64,000 nt of DNA, taken from positions 38,641,249 through 38,705,248 of the forward strand of contig OZ038423.1 of NCBI GenBank assembly GCA_964036155.1. The letters run 5' to 3'. The stretch comes from Diploscapter coronatus (lineage: Eukaryota > Nematoda > Chromadorea > Rhabditida > Rhabditidae). Positions 25,601 through 39,985 of the stretch are shown piece after piece (within the stretch, counting starts at the first letter, position 1; each line of letters begins with the position of its first letter). The notes beneath the pieces are model-generated. The model ran no database searches and was not told the origin of the DNA. It was given only the letters and a program-made list of their open reading frames with translations. The translations under genes and the position numbers were made by a program.

Positions 25601-26747
25601 AATTGTCCCGGCAAAAAGTAAGTGTAAACAGGGACATACAATAAGAGGTTGGCCTAGAGCAAAAAGTTGGGCGGCACTAATTTTGGGGGTTAATTCAGAG
25701 AACAAAAATGGATGTATATATTTAAAAATTTTACAGATAAAAGCTAACCAGAAAGTCGGTAATGAAATGGATCGATCAGCTGTAGTTTAATTGCCATAAT
25801 TTTGACTTTTAAACTCGTAGTTTGTTATTTCAACTGAGTCTACTATACATAACGCGATCATTTACAAAATTTTTCTATGAACTCTAATAAATTTTAAAAC
25901 TTTTATCTCAAACATTTCATAGCACTAATCAGATAAACAACTCACTAGTGTATGGCTGCTTGCTCGTGAACTATGTTCAAACTCGTCTAGATAAGCAGAC
26001 GCTTACAAGTGGTCCGAAAACCTTCACAAATCTACAATTCGAGTGAAATGTCCGAATTCCCCCTCACGACTAATATGTACAGTTGGGTACTTTAAAACAC
26101 TCGACTTTGTACCATGCTTTACGACGAAATTTTAGGGATCATTGCTTATCACCAAACTATAAAAATCCCCATAACGAATTCCAAAAGGGAACAAAAAATC
26201 TATAAAAGTTTTGACACTTGAATATCAAAGTCCAAAAATCTATGAAAATTCCGAATTTTGCGGATCTTAAAAAATCTAGCCCCTGATTTCACGCACCCAA
26301 AACTCAAGGCTCAAGTTTTCCTCTTTCGATCAATCCGACCGATTAACGCATTCGATAAGCCTGATAAGAGCGATTATCACACTTAGACGCGTGAAGTATT
26401 ATGAGACTTCAATGTTTTCTTCAGAAATTCCGAATTAGAAAAAATCAATCGATAAGTTTCAGGGAAAAATACTCCAAATTTAAAATATTTTATCGATTCC
26501 ACAGAGGATTGATTTTTTTTTTTTTTAATTTAGTTCTAATTTTTTTGGGAGTGCTCATTTGGAAATGATTTTGAAATTCTGCAATTCGAAAATGACTCAA
26601 AAATCGAAATACTCGAGAAACGACTATCGAAAATGAGATATTTTATGTGCATCATTTTTCGACAAGTTAGATTTATGAAAAAATCAAGATATCTCGATGA
26701 ATGGAATATCGTTCAAACTTCAGGAACTTCTAGAATATTTTCATCGT

Positions 26748-26753
26748 TTTATT
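26748..26753 (-). terminator. Poly(A) signal (AATAAA) for the gene ending at 26900
   Basis: TTTATT on the plus strand reads AATAAA on the minus strand, about 150 bases past the stop codon. Its position fits a nematode 3' UTR. Confidence 0.4.
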
Positions 26754-26899
26754 TAGAGAATTTTTTAAAAATGAACTCCTTGTAAACAAAGAAAAACAAC
26801 AAGCAATGTAAAAAAAATTGAAGGAAATGAAATAAAAATGTGACCTTTAAAATGTAAGAAGATCATGTATTTTCCAAATAGATAAAATTTTTTAGATTT

Positions 26900-28918
26900 C
26901 TAAATCTTATGTCCGTTTGAGAGACCATTTTTGGCTTCTCTGTATTTTGCAATGACGTGAACCCTGACGGCTTCGGGAGTAGATTCGTACATCATTTCGT
27001 AGTAGCTCAAGGGAAAATCTTTCTGCTGACCGTTCGATGATACGGCTGTTTGAGCATTTGCGGACTTCATTGCCTAAAATTATGTTTATTTACCTTTTCT
27101 ATAGAACACGATACTATTTTAAGATTATGAACATTTTACAAAGAACTTTCCTACAGAAAAGTCGATATATCTTTTCAAACTTCTTCATTTTTTATATAAA
27201 ATTTAAAGTCTCTTGAAACATTTCTATGCCCTAATAAAAATGATATTTTATCCATCGATTTTTTAATTCGAAAAATGTTCACCGCGATAAAGTCGTCTTT
27301 GTCGGTGTTTTGCGTCTGAGCGAGCTGCTTTTTGGTGGCGATTTTCCCGTTCAGCTGATCGATCAGCTTACTGACCGCGGCGCGATTTTTCGTCAGGCTT
27401 GATTTCTGAAAAGTAAATCTTTTTATTATTAAAAAAGATCTTTGATTTTTTTCATTTCAATAATAAAAGCTCAACTTTTCCTATTTTTATAGGTTCATAG
27501 TTCGTCTATAAATTTCAAAATTACCTGAACTGAGCTTAGCTCTGTGGACTCGATATAGACATTTAGTTTCGCCAGATATGAGGTCATCTGAAATTGATTT
27601 TTTCCAAAAAGTATATTTTAAAATAATTTTTCCACCTCATTCCTCCATCCTTCGAGCAATTCAGCGACTTGCGCAGGGGACATGGATTCCATCGTGTTTC
27701 GCAGCTTTTCCTGATCCTTCGGGTCGATCTTCAGGGCTTGACAGGCGTAGTCCTGAATTTTTTAGATTATAGACTATTTGTTATTTTAAACTCTATCTTT
27801 CATTTTATTTTTTAATCTTCATACCTGCATTCGAGTGACCGGCTGTTTGGGATACCCGACATGCAGCGAAAGCGACTCCAGACTCGATTCGTTTAGGAAG
27901 TCCAACAGCAAAGTCAGGAGCTTTTCTGGAAAAAATTGAATTTTTGATAAGTTTCGGAAAATTGAAATTCGAAAACATATAAAGTCAATTTCATAGTGAA
28001 GTGGTCACCAAATTTTACAAAAAGAGTGACAAAATGCTAACGGTTGCAAATTGAAGAAAAAGTTACTGGTTATGTTTCGATCAGATTCAAATCGAGTTTC
28101 TATTAAAAAATACAAAATTACTTTATAATCAGCTGCTTCTTTTCTAGAAATTCGAAAGTAAATTAAATTCTAAAAAATGAAAATTTCACCGCAATTCACG
28201 GAGTTGAATTTGCCCATCAAGTGGAGGATAAGGACTTTCAAATCGTTCAAGAAAATGTCGGACGCGATTCGCGAACTGGCCATTTGCCTCCAGGCAGCCG
28301 ACTCGAAGAACTCGACGAATGTCGGCGAAGGACGACTGCTTGATTGTACCGACTCCACAACAGCATGAAAATTGATTTTTTCTAATTTATTTTAATTTTA
28401 TGCGTTTCAAAAATCGGAATTTTAATTTGTTGTTTCTGATCAATCGAAATCTTAAGGAAGCTTTAATAATGAAATGCTTCAACAAATTCGAAACTCAACC
28501 GCAATTTTTCATTCTTTGATTTTTAATATATTGATACCACTTTCAAAAATTTTGAAATTTAAAGGAAATTCTAGTAAATCTGGTCGCCACTTCCCATGTT
28601 TTCAAAAACTCACCAAAATCTGTTTCCTCAGGTCGTTCGGACCTGTGATGATGCGCAAATTCGGATCGTCTTTCAGATGCTCTTTCAGGGATGTGAAAAT
28701 CTGCAATAGCCCTATTTAATTACTCTAGTTATCGCTTAATTAACCTAATTATCTCATAATAATTATCTTTAATTGCTCAATTAACTGACCAAAGTGGGCG
28801 TGTCGAAAATGTTGAACGCGTTCCCGTCGGTGCTAGAATATTCGCTCTCGTTCCCCATTCGGACGGCCATCTTCAGTGTCTGCTGAACAATCTGCTCGAC
28901 GAGATCCGATTCACGCAT
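26900..28918 (-). CDS. Uncharacterised helical protein, 318 residues
   Basis: Eight minus-strand exons: 28790-28918, 28614-28700, 28190-28352, 27825-27925, 27636-27752, 27525-27587, 27283-27405 and 26900-27073. All junctions keep frame from ATG (28918-28916) to TAG (26902-26900). I do not recognise the family. The protein is acidic to neutral and looks almost wholly alpha-helical: MRESDLVEQIVQQTLKMAV at the N-terminus, a central helical block (FFESAAWRQMASS, FLNDLKVLILHLMGKFN, KLLTLLLDFLNESS), then KLRNTMESMSPAQVAELLEG and probable coiled coil (SKLIDQLNGKIATKK). It has no signal peptide, membrane segment or catalytic motif that I can see. The TCGGTAC acceptor of the third exon was chosen by frame and is the least certain junction. 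A bHLH gene lies 410 bp upstream on the same strand. Confidence 0.75.
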
Positions 28919-29181
28919 TTTAGCGACGAGAAAACAGCGAATAGTCAGGAGAAAAAGTGAAAGAATTCGAAGTAAAACGAGAAATTTCTAGGAGAAAGTG
29001 GTGCAACTTGAAGAAATACGCGAGTTTTCCCGTGGTTTTGACGAGCCAGTTGGACCAATCTGAGCAAGAAAATCGATAAAGCTTGCAAAATCACGAAAAA
29101 GTCGATAAAAAATAAAATAAACAACTAAAATTGATCGGAAATTCAAAGACGTTAGTCGATATTTAAGAAGCGCGTAATGGA

Positions 29182-29187
29182 TTTATT
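29182..29187 (-). terminator. Poly(A) signal (AATAAA) of the bHLH gene
   Basis: TTTATT on the plus strand is AATAAA on the minus strand, about 140 bases downstream of the bHLH stop codon. Confidence 0.4.
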
Positions 29188-29328
29188 CAAAATCGAACAA
29201 TTCATGTGAATTTTTAAAATCTTCAAAATCAATAATTTTCTAGAATTAGAAATAAAATCGAATCTGTACATTGGCAAGTAATGGCATAGGTCTTCAGAAA
29301 AACACCTATTTGAGAAAAATGATAACAA

Positions 29329-30252
29329 TTAAAAGTTTAATTTCGGCTCTTCGAAATAGGAAATGTCTGAGAAGGGGTAGGCTTGCATTTGAAGATAAAG
29401 CTGAGAGGTATACGGTAGCTGGATGCTTTGGTAATTCTGGTAGAGATTTGAATAGTCGTCGTTTGACGTTGTGTGGTTCGGAATCTCATTGACGTCGTCA
29501 GATTCTGGAGACTCGACGTCGTCCACGTCTTCTGAGTCCACGTCCTGCTCGGAACTGCCGTCAGATGAATTTATCCCCGAGCATCGCTTTAATTCTTCAT
29601 CCGCTCGTTCAGTGTAACGGTTCTTGGTCTGAAGTTGAGTTTTTTAAAGGGTATTAATTTGTCTAAATTTTATATTGTGATGATTTTTGTCGGAGGTATA
29701 CTGAACCTAAACATCGTTTTTTATGCAAGGTCTAAGTTTCAAAAACATCAATTTTTATATTTCTTTTGATCATCGTTCTGTCGATTCATGAAAATTTGAG
29801 TCGGAAATCATTTTTTCTGAAACATGATAAAAATATACCTGAATTTCCTCTTCAGCTACGCTAGCGAAGTCGTCAATGCTCAGAGGTCGGACGTATGTAA
29901 AGTGATCGATCTAAAAAATGGGTAAATTTCTAAAAAAAAATTACGCACTTACCGTTCTGCCTTCTAACACTGCATTTAGATGTTGAATGTAGCGGTGAGC
30001 AATTCTCAGAGTCTTAATCTTAGGTAACCTTCCATGTCTAGGTATGTGGGGTAATTTGCTGAAAATCGAATTTCTGGAAAAATTCGAGAAAAAGTCTTAC
30101 GCTTGAAGATTCTTGAAGGCGGTATTAAGTTCATCATTTCTTCGCTTCTCTTTGACAGAACTCTTCTTCTTCTTAATCGCTTTCCTGTCGATTTCTTGGA
30201 GAGAAGAAGATAGATTAGGTAAATTGATAGACGATTTGTTCGAAGGTAGCAT
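29329..30252 (-). CDS. bHLH transcription factor (Twist/HAND/neurogenin-like class)
   Basis: Four minus-strand exons, 30101-30252, 29953-30058, 29839-29910 and 29329-29628, join in phase to give 209 residues. The bHLH spans about 27-85. The basic part is KKKKSSVKEKRRNDELN, keeping the key Glu (E35) and Arg (R38) that contact an E-box. Helix 1 is NTAFKNLQA, the loop LPHIPRHGRLPKIK, and helix 2 TLRIAHRYIQHLNAVLEG. The spacing and the KIKTLRIA signature place it in the tissue-specific group A class. The basic region is shorter than usual and KEKRR replaces the common RERRR, so assignment to HAND, Twist or neurogenin is open. The C-terminal half is acidic (SSEQDVDSEDVDDVESPESD) and then rich in Tyr, Gln and Asn, possibly an activation domain. 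The ATG follows an acceptor-like TTTTCAG and GTATT, so trans-splicing or a non-coding first exon is possible. Confidence 0.85.
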
Positions 30253-33200
30253 AATACCTGAAAATTTCATTAATTAGAAAAAGATGTAAAGATTACGGTA
30301 GCAGTAATAAACTGCATTGAACGTGTTTAGAGCGAGTGAAAAACAATAGGGTTACCCCAATCCATATAAGGGTCGAGACATAAACTATAAGTCTAGAGGG
30401 GAGAAGAGCCTAGAGACAGACTTTACCCAAACTTGGTCAAAAGGGTCAGGGTGCTTATAAATAACTAAACTCCGCCCAGTTCAGCCTAAGAATTAAAAGC
30501 AGTTAAAAGTTCAGATAGAAGTTCTAAAAATAAAACTTCATATATACTGAAATTTGTAAGATCTAAATAATTCTAAATTTTTAGGAAGACATCATAAAAC
30601 TAAGAGAAAAACTTAAGATTCCATATATTCTGAAATTTATATGATCTAAAAACTATTGAGGTGACTTGACATAGCGCAACAAATGGGGTAAATCGCAATA
30701 AACTCGGTGCATCTTTTATCTCAGCTCAATAGCCCAATCGACTTCTGGCTCGAGGGACACAAAAGGATATATCAGGGGTATCATATAGCCATTGCAACTT
30801 TAGCAGGAAGAAATATATCGTAGGACCATAAAATGAGCAGATATAAAGAAAGAACTGCCGCATTTCCAGAAGCATTATATGGCGAGTATCCTAGTTTGGC
30901 GGAATTTTTTGTCCTTTTTAAAAGGAAGGCTTGTGTAAATTTCCAAATACTTATTAGAAATAATATAAGGTCATGGGCTTCTAAAGAATACAATAGAAGA
31001 GTGCCTAGAATTTATGAGTAACAGCTGACAGAAGAGAGTTGATAATCTAGAAGATAGAGATCCAAAGAAAAAGAACCCGATTGCATAATACAGTAAGGAC
31101 GAGCCGAATCGCGTTATGCTAACAAAAACGCACCGGAAAATGAGCGCCGAAAGAAATGAAAGGAAGACCGTAGTTTTACACTGCGTAAACAAGAAGATTA
31201 CTTTACTCTATTTTTACTATAACTTTGATCTAGATATTACCGTGAGCTTTAGAAATAATTCTAGTCATGATTTGTAAGTGTTAAAATAATTTCAAGTCAT
31301 ACTATAGGAATTTTCGACGTTATAGCTTTTAGTTAAATGAAGGATGTTCAATCTGACAAAAAACCGAATGGCTTTTTAGATTTTGCTGAAGCATAGGATA
31401 AAATTAATCTTGAGAATATATTTTCTTCTACCAACATTAAAGAGCTCGAGATATCAAGCAAGTTTACCTAAAAGGGTGAAAGAAAGCGAGAGTTTGCGTA
31501 ATACCGGGCAAATGTTTGACATCCTTTTATGCTCATAAAGAGATCAAAAATATCGGATAATCCAATTATGATTGAATAATTTCGAGTGATTGCGTTACAA
31601 GTTCGTGGGAAAATGAGATTTTTGGAAAGACATGAACATTTTTCATTTCTTGCAACATTGGTCATTCGAATAAAGATAATTGAATTAAACAAATCTGGCA
31701 ATTTCACGAGAGATAAAATTTGAAAAATTAGCATAAAGTCTAAAAAAAAAGGCTAGGGTTACGGTACTTGACTCCTAAGCACTAAAGCTAGTGTATATCC
31801 GATAGTCCAAGCATACTTGGCAGGAGCAATAAACTTGGAATGAACAGGAAATCGAATATGACAGGGAGAAAGAGAGGCTCGAAGGAATGATCCACCTCGA
31901 ATGGACATCTATCCAGATATTGAGGGATATAAGCTACCAGATATCCCTTCTCTAAATCCTCTTTTATAAACGGGGTTACCTAATTTGATAGCATTTGTCA
32001 ATTTACAACCTTTATGATATGATTTACACCTATTTTCGCACGGTATTGACACTTTTATTGATTCAGACTAGTTTTTAACACTGATATCTTACATAACCAA
32101 ACTTTATCCGAGTTTAATGAAATAGTTTGAATCGAAACTATACAAATTCGAAAGGCTGACCTAAGAGGAGTAAATAGGATGTCTGGTAGCCTTTAGATAT
32201 TCCTCACTATGCGGGATGTATTTGAAAGAAATGAGTATATTGAGGATAACTCTATTTCTCTAAAAAGATGTCAAGTTACGGATTAATCAAAGCAATTTTT
32301 TATAGGCTAACGAAATATTTTCAGGCCCCTCAGTTCTACGGAGGACGATCGTCAGAAATCCTTTGCGACCTGCCCCCAGTATATTTTCCTTAACAAGTTA
32401 CCCTCCTAGCCTGTAGTTAATCAAACTTTTCCTCGGTGCAGCCTAGTATCATGTCTACTCAGCATATTGGGTCGTGGGCCCATTTAAAGGCTATGACCCA
32501 ATATGATGAGTATGAATTCGTTAATGCGACCTACTCCTTGTAGTTGATTTTCGTTTGACGAAAGCGCTTCCTAGGCCTGAGCTTCCTTAGAAATTCCCTG
32601 AATATTAAATTTGTAACCTTTGCCTTTGACCCTTTACACAAATTTCCACTCATCTTTTGCAGAGGGGTATTCCAGTATGATGCTAGATGAAATTGATAGT
32701 CTTGGGAAAATTTTCGCTTTAATTATTTTCAGACTTTCTTTCGTTATTCAATTTCGATAAGACCTTCCTCAAATATTCCTAGATTTGAACGGTCGTATTT
32801 TTTTTTAGAAAATAGCCTATTAATCTGGGAAAAGCTATTTTTATCTCAACTTTATGTTTTGCACTACTTTGAACGTTTTATTGGAAAACGGACGTGGCCA
32901 GTTTGTGTTAAGGACGAACACCGCGAACTCGTAAACGTTTGTTGCAGATGAAAATTGAAAATTGGTTGTATGGATTCCGAGCCAAAACTCTAAACCCGAT
33001 GATTCCATTAGCGCCTTCATTGTACTTTCAAATGTTTGGCAATTTAAAATTTTCACATTTTGATTCATATGGCAAGTAAGCAGGACAGACAACAGGACTT
33101 CGCGAGGCTTTTAAAAACTTTCTTACATTTTTAAGAATACAGCCTGAAAACCAGCTGACCTAATTTTGCAATGTACGAAAATGCCCGTGTAGATAATACA

Positions 33201-36200
33201 TTCCTAAGGCGTTCAATCGAGCTTATTTTCTCGCCTTCAAAAAGTCCCTTGGGGTCCCGAATGATGTCCATTTATGGGAATTATTGGCCCATTCAAATTG
33301 CCACCCAGCCGTTTTTCAGGGCATATGAAATAACGTGTAATGAGATGAGCATATGTTCCAGAATGATCACCCCAATTTTTGCCTGCTTATCTAATTTTCT
33401 GGCTCTATCTATCATGCTCTTTTTATCGCTATGACACCGATCACTACTATTTTCAATTTTTATGTATCTTTTTCGAATATTCTACTTTTTCTAAACGAAA
33501 CATCCATAAGTGGTCATTTTTAGGCAGAAATTTGGGTAGTTTGGTTAGTGCTTTGTTATTTTGAACAAGTATTTTTAGGTTTTATTTCACTTGAAATTCT
33601 ATTTTGAAACAAAAAATGATCTCACTCAAATTATCGTCATGATTTCAAAATCTACCCCACAAATAAACATCATCTTGTCTGAGTGTCTAAATCAAAATTC
33701 GTACCAGTCGTTTTCGAGAAGCAATATACGCCCTGTTTTAGCCGCTAAAATTGACCTTCTAAGTGGGTGCGAAATGGATGAAATGAGAATTTTGGAGGTC
33801 CTTTCTGCGACAATCTCGTAAAATTTCAACGACCACAAAAAGCGTCGAGATTTCCGGTTAAAATATATGGTTATTGGTATTTTTGGCAGGGATTTTGTCA
33901 CATGATGAGGGATGGGTGTTGAAAAACAGACTGAAGATAAATCGGGATGCCCTAAATCTCGTGATGTGGATAAATCATGTATATTGGCTTTTTAGACGAT
34001 GAAAAGGATGAGCATTTTGGACGATTACAACAATATTAGCCGATGCGTCATAGATCAAACGCCTACTGGCAAATTTCGCACTTATCTGGGAAAATTTCGA
34101 ATATTGTGTGTGAAATTTCCTCATGGGGGCGTGACCTGAGATCTTCTAAACCTTATAAATTCAAAGACCTGGAGTCTAACCACCGTAATCACTGACACTC
34201 GTAAAGTCCTCTAGGAGTTTTTGAGCGATTATTTATTTCAGCCTGGAATAGTTTATTTCCCCCATTTATCTCTTATTATTATCTGATCATGAAAATCCAT
34301 TTGTTCAGTCAACTTACAAAGCGTGTTGGGATTCTATGCTACGTTTTCACCATTAGCCCATTTCTACGCAACAATAACAAGGTTACGCGCTTCCTCGTAT
34401 TTTATGGGGGCCATCATATTGGCATCAAAATTCGTTTGTTGCATATTCTTGCATACCCTAGCCAAGCCATAGGTTATTATTTTGTTCGGCGTACTCAAAT
34501 TTCCCGAATTTCGTCAACTCGTATTGCGTTTGCTTGCCATGACTTGTGTCTGAATTTGTAGAACCAGAAAAGAGTTTAGGATGACAATGTTTTTTTTCTA
34601 CCGAACTTGTGAAATCATAATTTATTAGGTTTCACGCGAGCCTCTATCATTCTTTAGTCTTTCTTATTTTATCATTATAGCTATACGAATTCAAACTCTT
34701 ATTTCCTATCAAAATTATCCTGAAGATTTTTTCATCTCCTGAATTCAAAACATACCATACAACACTTGTGTGCGATATCTTAGTCGGTTGTGATTTCCCA
34801 TTTTTTGTCACGCGTTTAGAGATGGTTATTTGCAACATTTTTCCGCCACCAAAAATCTCATCTCCGGTCCTTTAAATTTATCCGCAATAAGGAACGAGAT
34901 AAATATATCCGAGAATTTGTCATGATTTTGGGTCAAAAAGCGGCTTCGTCAAATCTGGAGGGATTTCGATAAATTCCGGGCTATCCTCTCAGAAAATCGC
35001 AAACATTTTTTCCGTTCACAAGTTGCCTAATTTTATCGCCTGCAACTTCCCTATGTATCAGATCATTTTTGTTGGAAAACTATTTTATCTCATATTAAAA
35101 GATGCCCATCTAATCCCAGATTTGATATATCCCTCAAAAATGGGCTAGCCCGTCAAAAATCGGGATCCTAATTGAGGGACGCAGGGCCTTGGGCCATTCC
35201 GAAAACCCATCCTACTCCTTTTCAGGCTTGACTAAACATGAAGCAATTTGCTCTCGGTGTCTATGTACTTTATCCAATTATGGACCTGATTTCTCTCATG
35301 AATAACAAGTATTTCGTTCTCTTTAAAGACGATGATTTTACCGGCTATTAAATTATCTCCTACCCCCACCGGAGTTCCATTATAAGATAGCTGATATCAT
35401 TCAGTCGTCATTTTTAGAAACACTTTTTCACAGAAATGATGTTGCGATATTTTGAATTACATCAAACTTGAGATACTTATGTATGAACTAAACCCGCGTA
35501 CATTTTCCCACACGACATATTAATTTCTAAATCTTCGTAGGTGGGTAATTATCAATTTTTCCCTAGTTACTCGCATGATTAGTGTGAGAATTTAAGAAAA
35601 TATCGCCTATGTTTGAATATTCGTCCAAAAATTTCTTCAAGCCCTGGAATTGCGCAATTTTGTAACTTGTTTTGCGAGCGTAGGTTCATACCTATATTTT
35701 GCTCGGAAATTCATTGGAATTTGACGTAATGACTGTCTATAGCTAACTGAAAGTACATGTGATTTATAACGTCTTTCAAAACCGAGCTAATTTATTCCCT
35801 GATGGCCGAAAATCTCGAATTTTTCGGCGATTTTTTCTTGCAAAGTCGCAATTTTCATATGAAAGCCCCGAAACTTCACTCAGGAAAGCTTTATTGAAAG
35901 TCAACCAAAGTTTCCTAGAGCCTTAGTGATCATAAAAGGGGATTTTATTATCTACGGCCTACTTGCCGAAAACTTAGAGGCTCAATTTGAATGATTAAAT
36001 CGTGTGATTTAAGTTCATACTAGCATATGACGTTTAGAATGTTTACATATTTTTTCAAAATAAAATGAATACTTCAAATTGTTTAAGATGATGTAAGGCG
36101 AAAATTTTCCCATATTTTTCACAAGTCCTCCCTCAAAAACCTATTCATTGGATTCATTATGAGTCGTTGTTTTGACTCGGTCTTTTTCCATTTTTGCATG

Positions 36201-38685
36201 TACTAAACCAAGAATAAATCATCAGCCCCCTCTCTTCGGGGTGAAAATCCTCGATTTTAGCGCGAAAATCTTAGGCATAAATGATTCTACTTAGGTCGAG
36301 AAATTTGCAGCAAGTTTTGTTAAATTTTGCAGTCTTTAGGATTTTCCCACGATTTGACATTTTTACTTGTTATTCAGTCCATAAAATTAGGGGAACTTTC
36401 AGGAAGCTAACTAAACTAAATAAATTTAACGGCCAACTAATAAAAGTAGTACAACAAAAATCGATAAAAATTCGATAAGTAAGATGGAATATTTTGTGAT
36501 TTTTTGTAAATTCATGTTTCACCAAAGGAAATTACAACATTTTAAGTTTTTTTTTGAAACCCCTTTTCATATTCTTTATCCAAGCACATTTTTTAACGAG
36601 TAGGCGTGGTCAGGATTGAGCTAGACTCCGCCCACCACTCTATGTTTTCCTTCCAAAGGTCATTTCATTCAGATCCTCTCAGATTCATTTCAACTTAAAC
36701 CATTTAAATTTCATGTTCGATTTTCAGAGTATAAATTATTCATCAAATTCGTCTAAAGTCAATCCTATCGCTAGGCAATGGTTTTATCCACAGTTTTTCA
36801 TAGCTAAAAGGGAGAGAAATTACCATAAAATGCGACAGATACAATATTTCATCGGAAAATCTTGTAAAATATCGCAATTTCTCGATTTTCCAATTTTTGC
36901 AGATTTTCTAGATTAGCCTGAGATTTTAGATCCTATAAATTCTATAGGATGACATAGAATTTCGCGCGGATAATGAAAAATACGACGCAACGACGAAACT
37001 TGTCATCTTCAGCCATCATAAATGGGTTTTTAATCGCATAATTTTCATAAGACCCTGCAAAATCAGTATATAGGTTAGTCTGACCAAAAATTCTCTGGGT
37101 TTTCTCAAAGCCTATCCAATTTTTCCTATCTTCTTATAAATTCTGGTAGATATTGAGAGAATTTCTATGTTCTAAGTTTTAGCGTACTTTAAGATAGGCT
37201 CACTTAACCAATGTTATGAATCTCGAGGTGTCTTAAAGTCTCAAAATTAAAATATTACAACTACTCTGAACTCTTGTGATGTAAAATGTTGTTACAGTGC
37301 ACTTGATTTGAATCGTACTTGACTTTCAATGTCTCGGGACGTTGTTTATTTTACAACACTGATCATTATAAGTTTGATCGAGTCTCTGGGGGTCCCCATT
37401 TTTCGGTTAGAACTGAATTTGCCCCCACATACGAAGGAAATTATCGCCGTCGGAGCATCCCTTCGCGTAAATATTATTATCTATTTTGCGCATCGACTAT
37501 ATCTTCTGTTCTAACTGAAACTCAAATAGGACAGTGATGACTCAAAATACCTTCAGCCCAAAAGGAATCCAAATTAATCTAAGGTCAATAATTTTAAACT
37601 AAAGAAATATGTGCATTTCCTTTTACTTATAATGCATAGCATCATTGTTTACATAAAGTGGAATAACGCCGATGAAAAATTCACGACTTTTAATAGCCAA
37701 TGAAATTTTCGAGTTTTTCAACGAGCTACGACAACGTTTTGGGGCTATTTTGGTCTATTCTAAAAATGCCAATTTTGACCGAACATTTTGAGTCTTTAGA
37801 AAATGCAACTCCTCTTTGAACGTTGACGAAATTTTTCGCTATCACCCTCGCGTTTTCAGGTTCAGTGTTGTGTTTTAGCCGGAAAATTTCGGATGAATTT
37901 TTCATCGTCGTCCGCCTCTGATTAGTTGCAATGTGTGCGTTCAAGTTTGAAAATATTGAGTGTTTTGGGGGGAGAATTTTGCGGAATGATCAACGAGATT
38001 TGCTCAAAAGATTAATTTTTAGGTTAGCATGTACCGAAATTTCGATTTTCATCTTTTATCTAACTAAAATTCGTCAAAAGTCATCTTAAATTTGGTTTTC
38101 CACAAGTCTAATCGTTGACATTTGACCTTAGAAATTGATGGACTTTCTTCTTTACAAAATATGTGATTTTTCTAAAAGTCGATATAGGTTTTCCATATTT
38201 TGACGGATTAATGTTGAAGGATAGGCTATAAAAATTGCAAAACCCGATCAACATATTCCTATTTCCAATCTTTGAAATTCGCAATTTTGGCTTCGGGAAG
38301 GGCAGTTCAGGGAGCTTTCCAAAGAAAATTGAAGTCAAGAAAAGATGCAAGAATTGGCAGATAGATAGAAAGACATTTTGTAATTGGAAAAAACGTGGTA
38401 AAAGCGCATTCTTCAAAGTCAGGATATTTTTCCTCGTTCCGCGAAAATTCTACTCTCGGTCTCTGCTTTCTTCCAAAACAAGTCTTTGGTCAAGAGTCCA
38501 TGATTTTCGTAGCATCTTTGATGCAATTCGTCCATTTTCTGACATTAGCAACTTATAAATTCAACTCAATCTTTTGTCCATTTAAAATCTATATTCGATT
38601 ATTTGTTATTTTAATTTAATCGATTCTTATCGCGTTATTTATTGGCGACTAAAAACCAACATGCTTGCAGATACAGTTAGCAGCA
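30253..38685. other. 8.4 kb region without a supported gene
   Basis: This AT-rich stretch has many A/T runs and only short chance open frames. It holds one element of MITE family A (32330-32581). It presumably includes the upstream control regions of the bHLH gene on the left and flp-22 on the right. I see no exon with convincing protein similarity. Confidence 0.5.
32330..32581 (-). mobile_element. MITE-like element, family A, copy 1 (with a nested inverted repeat)
   Basis: Read on the minus strand it aligns with the family A copies at 41629-41823 and 43224-43415. The shared left block is GGAGGACGATCGTCAGAA followed by TGCGACCT-CCCCC; the right block is TATGAATTCG, TGCGACCTACT and TTGACGAAAGCGC-TCCTAG. 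Its middle holds an extra inverted repeat (CATATTGGGTC at 32463-32473 with GACCCAATATG at 32495-32505), which may be a separate insertion. There is no coding capacity. Confidence 0.65.

Positions 38686-39985
<1,300 letters not shown>

Larger units (their letters stand above)
17462..26899. other. 9.4 kb region without a supported gene
   Basis: The first part contains the mec-8-like 3' UTR. About 17800-20000 is richer in CpG and GCGC words than the rest of the window and contains a small hairpin (GCGCGCTGA, loop GCAG, TCAGCGCGC) at 19395-19416. Around 22468-22610 are about four imperfect units of a TTTT(A/C)GAGAGTC word. After 23900 the sequence is plain AT-rich with A/T runs. The longest open frame (18473-18895, minus) has no recognisable domain or plausible splice context. 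Confidence 0.5.

Noticed and set aside
30253..38600. Autonomous transposon in the large spacer
   Set aside because: No open frame above about 100 codons and no transposase or reverse transcriptase motif; only short MITE-like DNA is present.
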